Notes: a model not told the origin generated them from the letters alone. A stretch of DNA of 64,000 bases from Nitrospirota bacterium (GCA_024275955.1 JAJRYD010000003.1:1-64000), one strand, 5' to 3'. Numbered from the stretch's first letter, positions 26,997 through 36,371 are shown. Made by a program: numbers and translations.

Positions 26997-27449
26997 ATGG
27001 CACGGTTTTCTTCAGTAGCTTTGGTTCTGGTATTTTTAATAACCGCTTGCGGCGGCGGTGGGGGAGACAGCACCGGCAGTGATAGCGGCGGGGTAACCGA
27101 CGCTTCCAGTACGGTAAAAATAACAAGCACAAACCCTGAGGATGGCGCGACCGCCGTAGCGCTTACCGTATCCGGTAGCCGCACGCATGTTTATGTCTGG
27201 TTTGACGACCTTATCGACACGACTACTCTGACATCTAGTACAGGGTTTACTTTGGACGGCGGGTCAGGCTCTATCGCCGGAGCAGTTACCACTACAACTG
27301 TATCTGGTTCCAAGACCGAGATGCTTTATATACCGACCAGCACGCTTTCAACCTCGACACTGCATACAGCGACAGTAGCCAGCACAGTTAAAGATACCGG
27401 CGGAGCATCGAGAACTGCCGCCTATTCTTGGACATTTACAACCGAATAA
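26997..27449 (+). CDS. Lipoprotein with one Big_5 (Ig-like) domain
   Basis: A 150-residue protein. The leader ends LVFLITACGGGGG, a lipobox with a Gly-rich tether after the Cys. The Ig-like domain reads STNPEDGATAVALTVSGSRT, YVWFDDLIDTTTLTSSTGFT, and closes with AYSWTFTTE, as in the lipoprotein at 14.6 kb. Thr and Ser content is high. It probably sits on a membrane surface, monocistronic, followed by a terminator. Confidence 0.8.
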   Translation: MARFSSVALVLVFLITACGGGGGDSTGSDSGGVTDASSTVKITSTNPEDGATAVALTVSGSRTHVYVWFDDLIDTTTLTSSTGFTLDGGSGSIAGAVTTTTVSGSKTEMLYIPTSTLSTSTLHTATVASTVKDTGGASRTAAYSWTFTTE

Positions 27450-27463
27450 GAACAGCACGAAAA

Positions 27464-27487
27464 AACGGCAGACAGCCGGTTGTTTTT
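27464..27487 (+). terminator. Probable terminator after the Big_5 lipoprotein
   Basis: AACGGC and GCCGGTT pair around a five-base loop with one bulged G, followed by GTTTTT. It lies 15 bases after the stop at 27449. Confidence 0.6.
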
Positions 27488-27553
27488 AAACTTCACGAAA
27501 CCTTAAAGTGAACAGAAAATAGATTCGATTATTTTCTTGATTGGTGCTGACTT

Positions 27554-28108
27554 CTAATATTCTGCGGCGAGAGTGGTCTGCCGGCTTGAGAGCCATTGAA
27601 AATCTTTCTCTTTCCCCTCTGGAAGCTTGGTTTTGGCATAGCTCCTCTCGCCAGCCGGAAATGGCCCTTCTATCTCCATTACATACGGCTTAAATCCACT
27701 CTTTATCGGCTTTCCGAATGAAATTCCCTCGATGTCCATTGTGCCGCCGTCCTTGTAGTTAGCGGCACGTATCTCTACTCTGAATCTCGATATATCACGG
27801 TCTCCTCTATTATTAAAACTACAGCCAAGCATATAGCCTTGGCTAAAAGAGCAGACCTGCCTTGTATATTTTTTGACATATTCGAGTGCCGTGAGGCTTT
27901 CAGCCGAGCTGTCGGTTGTAGAGAACTCTTCATCCACAACTATAGGAGGTTCATCGGGATAGCTGTTAGGCACATCGTACTGCTGTTTCAAAAGCTGTTC
28001 GGAACTTCTTGCGCTATTATTATCGGGGGTGGAGGTAGAGCTAACTCTGCCGGCAAGCTTGTAGGCTATCGTCAGCGCAATTAGGCAAACAAATAATATT
28101 CGTATCAT
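27554..28108 (-). CDS. Hypothetical protein with an N-terminal membrane anchor
   Basis: A 184-residue protein. MIRILFVCLIALTIAYKLAG is one hydrophobic helix or uncleaved signal. Residues 25-75 are low complexity and acidic. Residues about 85-175 look like a small beta sandwich (FSQGYMLGCSFNNRGDRDIS, FRVEIRAANYKDGG), similar in layout to FxLYD-type domains, with two Cys that could bond. It is probably periplasmic. No neighbours suggest a role and the family is not recognised. Confidence 0.6.
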   Translation of the reverse strand: MIRILFVCLIALTIAYKLAGRVSSTSTPDNNSARSSEQLLKQQYDVPNSYPDEPPIVVDEEFSTTDSSAESLTALEYVKKYTRQVCSFSQGYMLGCSFNNRGDRDISRFRVEIRAANYKDGGTMDIEGISFGKPIKSGFKPYVMEIEGPFPAGERSYAKTKLPEGKEKDFQWLSSRQTTLAAEY

Positions 28109-28331
28109 CAGCTATCCTCTCAGAGATAATTTGGTTTGCAGTATCTAACCCGCCCTTTACATCATTACTGAGTCAGCAACACTCGGCGCCTATCGGCTAT
28201 GTTGTTCTCACTATGTAGATATTACCAAGTTTACTGAAGAATATGAAACCAGTGCCTCGCCCACGCTACTTGCGTGCAGGCGACAGCGATGCGCAAGCAA
28301 ACTTTTAGGAAATTTTAAGCAGTTTTATTTT

Positions 28332-28365
28332 CCACCAGTGAGTACCGCCCCCACCGGCAAGGTGG
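28332..28365 (+). repeat. 34-base direct repeat with terminal hairpin, copy 1
   Basis: CCACCAGTGAGTACCGCCC followed by CCACCGGCAAGGTGG, identical over 34 bases to 28466-28499. The last 15 bases fold as CCACC/GGTGG around GGCAA. Confidence 0.85.
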
Positions 28366-28465
28366 TGCGCACTGCCGGTCTGCTGTTTATCGTAGCTAGT
28401 GTCCCACCGAAGGTGGCAACGGTGCATTGATGCTAAGTTTGGGAACTTTTAGGAAACGATATCTA

Positions 28466-28499
28466 CCACCAGTGAGTACCGCCCCCACCGGCAAGGTGG
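28466..28499 (+). repeat. 34-base direct repeat with terminal hairpin, copy 2
   Basis: Identical to the copy 134 bases upstream and likewise preceded by AACTTTTAGGAAA. It ends eight bases before the hisIE stop codon, so on the minus strand the hairpin would be just 3' of that gene. Confidence 0.85.
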
Positions 28500-28506
28500 C
28501 CGCGTG

Positions 28507-29142
28507 CTACGGCTTGAAACGGTTTTTAAGTTCAGTCAGTATTTTTTCTGGCGGGATATCGTGCGCGGTGAGCGCGACCATCATATGGAAAAGGAGGTCG
28601 GCCGCTTCGTAGACTATCTCTTTCTCATCGTTATTTTTGCAGGCCATTACAAGTTCGACTGCTTCCTCGCCTATTTTTTTTAGGTAGGCATTTTCCCCTT
28701 TTTTGAAAAGGGAAGCGGTATAGGAACCTTCCGGCAAATCTTTTTTCCTCTGCTGTAGCACCTGATAAAGGCGTGCAAGCAGTTCTTCGCTGTCTGCCGG
28801 CGCCGGCTTTGTAAGCTCGTCACCATCAGCTATTTCCCTAAACCAGCAGGTTTCACTACCTGTGTGGCATGCCGGCCCTTTAGCCTCTACGGTTATCAAA
28901 AGGGTATCGGCATCGCAGTCGTATTCCATCTTTGCTACTTTTTGCGTGTTGCCACTTTCTTCGCCTTTCTTCCATACCTTGCCACGCGAGCGTGAGAAAA
29001 AATGCGTGAAGCCTGTTTTCCTTGTCATCTCTATCGTTTCCGGGGTCATCCATGCCATCATAAGAACTTTTTTCGACTTTGAATCCTGCACGATAGCGGG
29101 GATCAATCCCTTTCCGTTGAATTTCAGTTCTATTTCGCTCAT
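28507..29142 (-). CDS. hisIE: Bifunctional phosphoribosyl-AMP cyclohydrolase / phosphoribosyl-ATP pyrophosphohydrolase
   Basis: A 211-residue fusion. HisI covers residues 1-110, with zinc and magnesium sites in [20 protein letters not shown] and ETCWFREI. HisE covers about 117-211, with [15 protein letters not shown] and [14 protein letters not shown]. It performs the second and third steps of histidine synthesis. The ATG overlaps the hisF stop by four bases, so hisA-hisF-hisIE are translated together. Confidence 0.96.
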   Translation of the reverse strand: MSEIELKFNGKGLIPAIVQDSKSKKVLMMAWMTPETIEMTRKTGFTHFFSRSRGKVWKKGEESGNTQKVAKMEYDCDADTLLITVEAKGPACHTGSETCWFREIADGDELTKPAPADSEELLARLYQVLQQRKKDLPEGSYTASLFKKGENAYLKKIGEEAVELVMACKNNDEKEIVYEAADLLFHMMVALTAHDIPPEKILTELKNRFKP

Positions 29143-29894
29143 ATTCTTACAGGTACCCCTTTGTCTGCCAGATAGCTTTTCACTTCGCCGATTGTATGCT
29201 CACCGAAATGGAATATGGAAGCGGCCAGAGCGGCATCTGCTTTCGCCTCGTTAAACCCTTCGTAAAAATGCTTGAGCGCTCCCACGCCTCCAGAGGCGAT
29301 GACAGGTATATCGACCGCTTCACAAACGGCCCGTGTCAGTTTAATATCGTACCCTTCTTTAGTGCCGTCCCTATCCATGCTTGTAAGAAGTATTTCGCCG
29401 GCGCCGAAATCGCGCATTTTTTTACACCAGCCTATAGCCTCGATGCCTGTACCGTTTCTCCCTCCGTGAGTATAAACCTCAAACTGCTCGCCAGACCATT
29501 TCGCGTCAACCGCCACTACTATACATTGCGTGCCGAATTTGAGAGCGGCCTGTTTTACAAATTCGGGGTCTTTGATGGCGGCGGTATTTATCCCTACCTT
29601 GTCGGCACCGGCTTTTAGAAGGCTACGGATATCATCAAGAGTCCGTACGCCACCGCCAACGGTAAGCGGCATAAAAATCTGCTCGGCGGTTCTCTCTACG
29701 ACATCTATGATGGTGTTTCGGTTGTCGCTGGAGGCGGTAATATCGAGAAACGTAAGCTCGTCCGCGCCCTGCTTATCGTAGATTGCCGCCTGCTCGACAG
29801 GGTCGCCGGCATCTATAAGGTTAAGAAAGTTTATCCCTTTTACCACTCTGCCGTCCTTAACGTCGAGACATGGAATTATTCTTTTTGTCAGCAC
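29139..29894 (-). CDS. hisF: Imidazole glycerol phosphate synthase cyclase subunit
   Basis: A 251-residue TIM barrel. Catalytic Asp residues are in [12 protein letters not shown] and VVAVDAKW, with phosphate loops at VGGGVRT and IASGGVGAL. It closes the imidazole ring with ammonia from HisH, which is encoded 16 kb away. The GTG start overlaps the hisA stop by seven bases. Confidence 0.96.
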   Translation of the reverse strand: MLTKRIIPCLDVKDGRVVKGINFLNLIDAGDPVEQAAIYDKQGADELTFLDITASSDNRNTIIDVVERTAEQIFMPLTVGGGVRTLDDIRSLLKAGADKVGINTAAIKDPEFVKQAALKFGTQCIVVAVDAKWSGEQFEVYTHGGRNGTGIEAIGWCKKMRDFGAGEILLTSMDRDGTKEGYDIKLTRAVCEAVDIPVIASGGVGALKHFYEGFNEAKADAALAASIFHFGEHTIGEVKSYLADKGVPVRI

Positions 29895-30607
29895 TGAAAC
29901 TCTTTCACCGCCGCCGCGAGATCTATAGCTTTTGTGTAAAGCGCTTTGCCTATAATAGCTCCGCTTACTCCCTCTATTTTGGAAAGAGCCAAAAGGTCAT
30001 CGCTGGAAGATACTCCGCCGGATGCTATTAACGGAAATGGAGAAGCGAGGGCCATCTCTTTTATCGCGTCGATGTTTACTCCCTGCATCATTCCGTCGCG
30101 CGATATGTCGGTGAAGACTACCGCGGCAAGGGGCCAGCTTTTTAGTTTTCCCATAAGCTCTTTGCCTGTAAGCGTGGATGATGTTACCCATCCGTCGCCT
30201 GTTGCCATATTTTCTTTCACATCAATACCGGCTACTACCTTGTGTCGATATTTTTCGGCAATAGCGCGCGCGCTGTCTGAGTCTTTTAACAAAAGCGAGC
30301 CGATAACAATCCTGCTTACCCCCGCGTCGAAATAAGCGGCGGCGGTAGAGATGTTTCTTATCCCTCCTCCAAGCTGTATAGGAGTTTTGACCGCCTTACA
30401 GATATCTTTTACCAGCTCCCCGTTTTTCGGCAGACCTTCAAACGCTCCGTCTAGGTCTACTATATGAATAAGCTCGGCCCCGCCCTCTTCCCACTTTTTT
30501 GCCTGCTCGACAGGGTTGTCGGAAAATACGGTTTCCCTCTCCATATCACCTTGAATAAGACGGACGCAACGCCCGCCTTTTAAATCTATTGCCGGTATTA
30601 TTTGCAT
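29888..30607 (-). CDS. hisA: ProFAR isomerase HisA
   Basis: A 239-residue TIM barrel. [20 protein letters not shown] carries the catalytic Asp 8, VAGIDVKE the second Asp, and LGGGIRN and IASGGVSS the phosphate loops. It catalyses the fourth step of histidine synthesis. First gene of the hisA-hisF-hisIE set. A 124-base gap separates it from the receiver gene upstream. Confidence 0.96.
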   Translation of the reverse strand: MQIIPAIDLKGGRCVRLIQGDMERETVFSDNPVEQAKKWEEGGAELIHIVDLDGAFEGLPKNGELVKDICKAVKTPIQLGGGIRNISTAAAYFDAGVSRIVIGSLLLKDSDSARAIAEKYRHKVVAGIDVKENMATGDGWVTSSTLTGKELMGKLKSWPLAAVVFTDISRDGMMQGVNIDAIKEMALASPFPLIASGGVSSSDDLLALSKIEGVSGAIIGKALYTKAIDLAAAVKEFQC

Positions 30608-30731
30608 CGCAAGATTCTACACCTCTGGATGCAGGTTTACCAGTACGGTATGCGCTATAACAGCCAAAGGGCTCTCCGAACGGTTAGCCGGCATACTAAG
30701 CTGAAAAAATTTAGAAAATAGATTACGACGA

Positions 30732-31661
30732 TTATTTAGCGTTTTTGAGAATCTGGCATAGATGCTCCGTGCAAAGAAAGAACGAGTGCATAAACTCATG
30801 TCTAGGTATAACCTTTGCTTCCAAATTAGTTTTATCGCCTTTAGCATTCAGGTACGCAAGACGAACCTTATCTTTCCCCTCTACCTCCTCTGCCCAGTAG
30901 CAGTTTTCGCCGCCGCCGATAACATTTACCTTTTCGTGGTACTGCCCGTTTATCTTGCCGTCCACAAGAGTAGCGGTCGGCTCGTCGCTTAAAACCTTCG
31001 CGCCGGCAGTGCTGGAATGAAAAGATGCTCCGCCGCCGGCACCTTTTGCAAGGTTTTCCTTAGAAACAGTAACTACCTTCTGTGGCTTTTCCGGTTCGGC
31101 AGGTTTAGACGATTCGTTTACCAGCTTTTCCAACGCCTTTAGCTCGGCCGGGGAGCGCTTTGTTTGTTTCTTTTCCACGACTGTCTGCATCTCAAACGGG
31201 TTTGACCCGCCTCCCATGCTAAAGCTTTGGATAATCGGCTCAGCTTTTCCCGATAACGCTATAGCTATTTTTTCTTTAAAGTCGGACTGTTTGAACGGTT
31301 TTATAAGGTAGGCGGTCGTCCCTGCTTTTGAGGCCATCATAAAACGGGGCTGGTGCTTGGGGTCAGCTATAACAAGAATGCCGTACCTGCCGGAATATCT
31401 CTGTTTAAAACTTTTTATAAACGGCAGGTAGCCTTTAGAAGGGGTGTCCCAATCTATAATTAAAAGATCGATCCCGAGCCTCGGCGTAGCCGGCCCAAAC
31501 GCCATTGCCGATTTATCTACATTCTTCGATACCTCGGCGTCAAACTCTGCTTTAAGGCCTACGGAAATGACATCGGCATACCCCGACTTTCTGCACATAA
31601 TATCGACAATATGGCGAACCTTTTCATCATCAATAAAAACCAGAATTTTTTTGTTGCTAAT
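30732..31661 (-). CDS. Receiver-domain protein with an unknown C-terminal domain, probable ATT start
   Basis: About 310 residues if started at an ATT (31659-31661). From the nearest ATG the protein would begin MCRKSGYADV and lose the first receiver strand. The sequence upstream in frame is SNKKILVFIDDEKVRHIVDI, exactly a receiver start with the acidic pair, and the only start-like codon before the in-frame TGA is that ATT, seven bases after TAAGGAG. The phosphoacceptor is in LLIIDWDTPS and the Lys in LIKPF. Residues 150-220 are low complexity. The last 80 residues (NVIGGGENCYWAEEVEGKDK, then RHEFMHSFFLC) form an unrecognised domain. It overlaps the bioF terminus region by its ribosome site. 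Confidence 0.75.
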   Translation of the reverse strand: MSNKKILVFIDDEKVRHIVDIMCRKSGYADVISVGLKAEFDAEVSKNVDKSAMAFGPATPRLGIDLLIIDWDTPSKGYLPFIKSFKQRYSGRYGILVIADPKHQPRFMMASKAGTTAYLIKPFKQSDFKEKIAIALSGKAEPIIQSFSMGGGSNPFEMQTVVEKKQTKRSPAELKALEKLVNESSKPAEPEKPQKVVTVSKENLAKGAGGGASFHSSTAGAKVLSDEPTATLVDGKINGQYHEKVNVIGGGENCYWAEEVEGKDKVRLAYLNAKGDKTNLEAKVIPRHEFMHSFFLCTEHLCQILKNAK

Positions 31662-31672
31662 CTCTCAGCTCC

Positions 31673-32833
31673 TTAAAGGATTGCCGTAGAAGAAGCCAAG
31701 ATAGCCAAAACCTTTTTCCGGTCATCTTCCTGTTGACTTAGTGTCAATGTTAACCTCAAACGAGACGAGCCTTCAGGAACCGTCGGAGGACGTATAGCCT
31801 GAACATAGACCGCTTCGCTCCAAAAACTGTTCTCAAGTTCCAATGCCGTACCAGCATTACCTGTAACTATAGGTATTATATAACTTTTTGACCCGCTAGC
31901 AATATTTAACTCTGCCATTTTTGAATTAAAGTCTTTCACTATTTCCAAAAACCGCTCTCTTTCTTTGGTAAAACTGCCAAGAATATCAACAGCGGTAACA
32001 GCTCCCATCGCTATTGCCGGGGGGATGGCGGTAGAATAAATAAAGCTTCTTGCATGGTTTATAAGATAGCTGTAAAGCTCTGCCGAGCCGCACGCGAAAG
32101 CACCGGAAACACCAGCCGCCTTACCTAACGTGCCGACCAAAACATCAATTTTACCTTCATTTTCAAATAGTTCTGGTGTCCCCCTGCCGTTTGCCCCAAG
32201 CACGCCAAAAGCATGGGCATCGTCTAGGTATATTCTGGCATCGTACTTTTTGGCTAGTCCGCAGATATCCGGCAAAGGTGCTATATCTCCATCCATGCTA
32301 AAAAGGCCATCGGTGATAATCCACCTCTCTCTGGCGAAACGATACTTTACGAGAAGCTTCTCCAGCGCCTCCATATCGAGGTGCCGGTACCGCCTGAATT
32401 CGGCTTTGGAAAGGAGACATCCATCAACCAGCGAGGCATGGTTAAGCTTGTCGCAAAGCAAAATATCGCCTTTGCCGGTGATTGCCGGAATAATGCCGAT
32501 GTTTGCCGCGTAGCCGGAATTAAAGAGAAGCACCGCCTCTGCCTGCATAAAATTTTTGAGCTTTTCTTCCAGAATAGAGTGCGCCGATGTTGAACCAGAA
32601 ACAAGCCTCGACGCGCAGGCACCAGCGCCGAACCTTTCGACAGCACCGCGCATCGCGTTTTTCAGTTCAGGGTGCTGGGAAAGCCCCAAATAATCGTTGG
32701 AACAAAAAACAAGATATTCCCTGCCGGCAAGCTTCGCTCTGCCGCCGCGCGACCCTTCAAAAACTTTTATCTCTCTAAAAAGGTTTTCGCTTTTTAGTTT
32801 TTCGATTTTGTCCGTAATTCTTTTTTTAAACAT
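31673..32833 (-). CDS. bioF: 8-amino-7-oxononanoate synthase
   Basis: A 386-residue alpha-oxoamine synthase. It joins pimeloyl-ACP and alanine in biotin synthesis. NDYLGLSQHPELK is the substrate loop, DDAHAFGVLG the PLP-contacting segment and GTLGKAAGVSGAF carries the PLP Lys. The gene lies 50 bases downstream of bioB on the same strand. Related KBL or CqsA-type enzymes cannot be fully excluded, but linkage to bioB supports BioF. Confidence 0.93.
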   Translation of the reverse strand: MFKKRITDKIEKLKSENLFREIKVFEGSRGGRAKLAGREYLVFCSNDYLGLSQHPELKNAMRGAVERFGAGACASRLVSGSTSAHSILEEKLKNFMQAEAVLLFNSGYAANIGIIPAITGKGDILLCDKLNHASLVDGCLLSKAEFRRYRHLDMEALEKLLVKYRFARERWIITDGLFSMDGDIAPLPDICGLAKKYDARIYLDDAHAFGVLGANGRGTPELFENEGKIDVLVGTLGKAAGVSGAFACGSAELYSYLINHARSFIYSTAIPPAIAMGAVTAVDILGSFTKERERFLEIVKDFNSKMAELNIASGSKSYIIPIVTGNAGTALELENSFWSEAVYVQAIRPPTVPEGSSRLRLTLTLSQQEDDRKKVLAILASSTAIL

Positions 32834-32883
32834 AAAAAGAGACTGCCCGAAAAATGCCGTAGACGCTTTACAGCTTTAAAAAA

Positions 32884-33897
32884 TCAGGAACCAACCTCAA
32901 GCCCGAGGTCTTCGACCATTTTGATATCGTCCTCCGCTTTTCTGCCTCTGGTGGTAAGGTAGTTGCCAAGCATCGTCGAATTCGCCCCCGCAAAGAAAAT
33001 GAACGATTGAACATCGCGAAGGTTTACTTCCCTTCCGCCTGCCACTTTTAAATCTCTCTCCGGCAGAAAAAGGCGATAGACGGCGATGATAGAAAGAATT
33101 TCGAGAGGAGTAAGCGGTTTCGCATTTTCCAGCTTGGTGCCTTCTATCGGGTTAAGAAAATTTAGCGGTATCGACCCGACTTCCAGCCTTCTTAGCTCAA
33201 CAGCCATCTCTATCCTTTGCTCGTTATTTTCGCCCATGCCGAAAATACCTCCACTGCATAGGCGCAGTCCGGCGTTTCTTGCCGCCTCTATCGTGGCGAC
33301 ATTCTCGTCGTAGGAACGGGTGGAACATATATTGGGATAAAAGCTTCTTGCTGTTTCAAGGTTATGGTGAAACTCCTGCAGTCCCGCCTCCTTTAAGGCG
33401 ACCGCCTCTTCCTCGTTAATAACGCCAAGCGACGCACAGCGGTGAATGCCTACCTTGCCTTTCATCTCTCTTATAGATTCGAGAATCAGTTCAAAATCTC
33501 CAGCCCTGTCGTTGGGCCCTTTGCCGCTGGTAACGATGCCGAATTTCATCGCGCCATTGCCTATCGCCTCATTGGCGGCCTTAACTATCTCTCCGCTTTT
33601 CATCAATCCGTACTCCGGCACATCGGCATCATGGCCGGAATACTGCGGGCAAAAAGCGCAATCCTCCGAACAAAGCCCCGACCTTGCGTTGACGATGGAG
33701 CAGAGTGAAATGCTGGCTCCTTTATGCTTTCTGCGCACGGCATCGGCGGCGGCGATAAGATCCATTATATTTTCCGGCGGAAGTTCGAGTAACTCTATAG
33801 CCTCCTGCTCGGAAACAGGGTCAAGCCTCAACGCTTTTTCCCTGCACTCTTCGATAAGCCTGCGGCCGGTAGAGACCGCTACACCAGAACCGCTCAT
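32884..33897 (-). CDS. bioB: Biotin synthase
   Basis: A 337-residue radical SAM enzyme. The SAM cluster motif is CSEDCAFC and the auxiliary [2Fe-2S] ligands lie around LCSGGIFGMGE and the C-terminal half. FFAGANSTMLGNYLTT is a strong BioB mark. It inserts sulfur into dethiobiotin. The ATG overlaps the hsp20 stop by four bases. bioA and bioD are not nearby. Confidence 0.96.
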   Translation of the reverse strand: MSGSGVAVSTGRRLIEECREKALRLDPVSEQEAIELLELPPENIMDLIAAADAVRRKHKGASISLCSIVNARSGLCSEDCAFCPQYSGHDADVPEYGLMKSGEIVKAANEAIGNGAMKFGIVTSGKGPNDRAGDFELILESIREMKGKVGIHRCASLGVINEEEAVALKEAGLQEFHHNLETARSFYPNICSTRSYDENVATIEAARNAGLRLCSGGIFGMGENNEQRIEMAVELRRLEVGSIPLNFLNPIEGTKLENAKPLTPLEILSIIAVYRLFLPERDLKVAGGREVNLRDVQSFIFFAGANSTMLGNYLTTRGRKAEDDIKMVEDLGLEVGS

Positions 33898-34373
33898 CCG
33901 CTTTCCGTGGCTACTTTTACACGGACATAGTCCGGCCCCGGCCTTGTATCTTTGCGCATTTTTATTGTTAAGACTCCATTTATAAAAGTAGCCGATATAT
34001 CATCTTCCATCACGGAAGACGGCAGACGAAAGGTTCTTTGAAAAGGGCCGTAGCTTCTCTCTACTCTTAAAAACTTTTCACCCTCTTTTTTGTTAAATTT
34101 TCTTTGCCCCTGTATCGTTATGAAATTATTGTGTACCTCTATTTTTATATCGTCTAGGTCTACGCCGGGTATATCTGAGTGGAGGTTAATGCTGTCGGAT
34201 GTTTCGTATAGATCTACATGGGGCGCCCATGTGCGGGCGATTGCCGGTATCGACGAATTCTCGCTCTCAAAAAAACTTCTGACGCTATCCTGCAGATGTA
34301 TAATCTCCTTGAGCGTTCCCTTTTTTCTCTGCCCCAAAATCTCCTCCAAAAACCACAAATGATGAACCACCAT
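33894..34373 (-). CDS. Small heat shock protein Hsp20
   Basis: A 159-residue protein with an alpha-crystallin domain at about 55-150: PHVDLYETSDSINLHSDIPG, then EVHNNFITIQGQRKF and the GVLTIKM strand. It would hold unfolding proteins. The N-terminal 20 residues (MVVHHLWFLEEILGQ) are unlike the family; a GGAGGAG site inside them suggests a start about 12-14 codons later at a TTG. It overlaps bioB by four bases, an unexpected pairing. Confidence 0.92.
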   Translation of the reverse strand: MVVHHLWFLEEILGQRKKGTLKEIIHLQDSVRSFFESENSSIPAIARTWAPHVDLYETSDSINLHSDIPGVDLDDIKIEVHNNFITIQGQRKFNKKEGEKFLRVERSYGPFQRTFRLPSSVMEDDISATFINGVLTIKMRKDTRPGPDYVRVKVATESG

Positions 34374-34408
34374 TATAAACCGACTTGGCCCCTACCTGTC
34401 GACCAGCG

Positions 34409-35479
34409 TTATATGGATAATATCAGCTCGGCCGCCTTTATATCGCCGTCGCCCGCATCAGTTTTCATACCTTTTCTAAATTTCATATCTGCCCTCAGGC
34501 ACTTTTCCAGCCCAGAGCCGGAGAAAAGCTCTTTGTGGGAAATATATCTTGTTGGGATGTAACCGCTTAAATCCTCTGCAAGCGGAGCATATTCGGCAAA
34601 TTTCCCGCGAGAGGTGTACAAAAGTGGCCTGCGGTTAAAAATGGTTTCGCAGGCGATACCGTACCCCGGCTTTGAAAAAACAATATCGCTAGCTTTAACA
34701 AGGTCGGCATGATCTACCTGCTTATTGCTAAAAGTTAAGAGGTTTCCGCTTCTCCGGGCTTTCTCGGCCAAAAACAGAAACTGAAAATCTTTAAGCTTTT
34801 CGAGCCTCAAATTTTTCATATCTCCAAACCCGAACCCGCCGAATGAAAACATTACGGCAGGTCTATCGTCTATTTTCAGCTCCTCCCGTATCTCCCCTGT
34901 TTCGCGCGACGACCTCTTGCCTATTAACGGCACCAACTCCTTTTTCGCAAAATCGCCGATGCCGTAGGTGAAAGGCGTATTGATAACAAGGTCGGCTGAC
35001 CGATAATATTCGCCTACCGTTTTAGAGAGTTCGGCGAAACGCAGGTCGTCATCTTTGTAAAAATCTAGTATCCAATCCCATGTAAAGGTAGCTACAAGTA
35101 TCGACGGCAAAGAGGCAAGTTTTGCCAGACGAACGGCGAACGGAACTATGTCGGAAACGACGGCAAAAGGTTTTAACATGGAAACAATATTGAGATGTTC
35201 ATCCATCCATCTTTTTTCATCGCCGAGAAGAAGGCTCCACTGCTCGAAAGTTTTCTCCAAATCGTTTGTAAGAGAGTTTTCCTGCACCACTCCTATATCG
35301 ACAAGGCAGTTACGATAGCCGAACTCTATTCCTTTTAAATTGCATTCGAAAATATATTTGGGGGCGGATGAAACTATCTCTGTCCTCACACCTTTCGCGT
35401 AAAGTTTTCTTATAATCATAGCCGAGCGGACAGCATGGCCGAACCCATGCCCGCTAATGTAGTAAAGAACCGTTTTCAT
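34409..35479 (-). CDS. GT28-like glycosyltransferase (MurG-related fold)
   Basis: A 356-residue protein. YYISGHGFGHAVRSAMIIRK is the nucleotide-free N-domain loop typical of MurG-type enzymes and of the N-terminal half of sugar-kinase-linked proteins. The second domain has PAVMFSFGGFGFGD and the acceptor segment SDIVFSKPGYGIACE. It probably uses a UDP-sugar. The gene lies between panC (13 bases upstream) and hsp20. Acceptor not predicted. Confidence 0.75.
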   Translation of the reverse strand: MKTVLYYISGHGFGHAVRSAMIIRKLYAKGVRTEIVSSAPKYIFECNLKGIEFGYRNCLVDIGVVQENSLTNDLEKTFEQWSLLLGDEKRWMDEHLNIVSMLKPFAVVSDIVPFAVRLAKLASLPSILVATFTWDWILDFYKDDDLRFAELSKTVGEYYRSADLVINTPFTYGIGDFAKKELVPLIGKRSSRETGEIREELKIDDRPAVMFSFGGFGFGDMKNLRLEKLKDFQFLFLAEKARRSGNLLTFSNKQVDHADLVKASDIVFSKPGYGIACETIFNRRPLLYTSRGKFAEYAPLAEDLSGYIPTRYISHKELFSGSGLEKCLRADMKFRKGMKTDAGDGDIKAAELILSI

Positions 35480-35492
35480 ATCATCGGCACCG

Positions 35493-36371
35493 CTAATGTT
35501 GCTTGCGCCGTTGCCGGAGGTTCAGTCTTATATTGTCGGTCAAGCGTTTTCCGCCAACAAAGGCGGCAACGAAAACTAATGCCTCTTTCGATTTACCCCA
35601 AAGAGGTTCAAGCGTTTTCGCGTCGGCTATTTCCGCGTAATCAAGCTGTACTGCCGGAGCCTCCTTTTTAAGCATTTTCTTCATTCCGGCAAGTGCCGAC
35701 GTTGCCGACTTTGCGCCGTTCTTTTTCATTTCTGTCTTTGCGAAAACAAGAGCGCGGTATATCGCCTTTGCCGCTTTTTTCTCTTGGCCGCTTAAAAGGG
35801 CGTTGCGCGAAGAGAGCGCCAGCCGGTCTCTCCCTCTGACAGTCGGGCATCCGCATATTTTTACCTGCATATTAAAATCGTCAACCATCTTTTTTATAAG
35901 AGCAAACTGGTGCGGGTCTTTAAGGCCAAAATAGGCGCGTGTAGGGTTTACGATATTGAAAAGCTTCATCACCACTATCAACACGCCTTTATAGTGCCAC
36001 GAGAGTTTTTGAGATTTAAGCGCCTTGAAGAGATTCGGCAAAACTACCTGCGCCGAAAAACCATTAGGGTAAATCTGCTTTTCGGAAGGAGCAAACAGGA
36101 TATCGGCTCCCGCCTTTTTTGCTATTGCGGCATCGCCTTTAAGGTTTCTTGGGTAATTCAGGAATGCCATCTTCCTGAACTGAAGCCTATTTACAAAAAC
36201 AGAAACAACTACTATGTCGTTTTCCTTTTTTGCTTTTTTTATAAGAGATAGATGTCCATCATGGAGTGCGCCGAGCGTCGGAACAAACCCTATTGATTTG
36301 CCGGAATGTTTAAGGGAAGATACGGTTTTCAGCATTACGGAAACCGATGAAACTTTTTTGAACCGGAACAC
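35493..36371 (-). CDS. panC: Pantoate-beta-alanine ligase, divergent
   Basis: A 292-residue PanC homologue, which would join pantoate and beta-alanine using ATP. GFVPTLGALHDGHLSLIK is the N-terminal ATP loop and LALSSRNALLS the KMSKS-like loop. Several normally fixed positions differ: FVNRLQFRKMAFLNYP where FVNPLQFGPNEDFxxYP is expected, LSWHYKGV in place of RPGHFRGV, and FGLKDPHQ in place of FGEKDAQQ. Fold and length are intact, so it may be active with altered kinetics or substrate, or in decline. It lies directly upstream of the GT28-like gene. Confidence 0.85.
   Translation of the reverse strand: MFRFKKVSSVSVMLKTVSSLKHSGKSIGFVPTLGALHDGHLSLIKKAKKENDIVVVSVFVNRLQFRKMAFLNYPRNLKGDAAIAKKAGADILFAPSEKQIYPNGFSAQVVLPNLFKALKSQKLSWHYKGVLIVVMKLFNIVNPTRAYFGLKDPHQFALIKKMVDDFNMQVKICGCPTVRGRDRLALSSRNALLSGQEKKAAKAIYRALVFAKTEMKKNGAKSATSALAGMKKMLKKEAPAVQLDYAEIADAKTLEPLWGKSKEALVFVAAFVGGKRLTDNIRLNLRQRRKQH

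Larger units (their letters stand above)
28109..28506. other. Intergenic region with duplicated hairpin modules
   Basis: About 400 bases between the hypothetical gene and the end of hisIE. Two related modules (near 28300-28365 and 28444-28499) carry AACTTTTAGGAAA followed by a 34-base repeat that ends in a CCACC-GGCAA-GGTGG hairpin. A third, looser CCACC-GAA-GGTGG hairpin lies at about 28404-28416. No open frame. Confidence 0.6.

Noticed and set aside
28332-28499. Possible CRISPR array
   Set aside because: Only two repeats with more than 100 bases between them, no third unit in register, and no cas genes.
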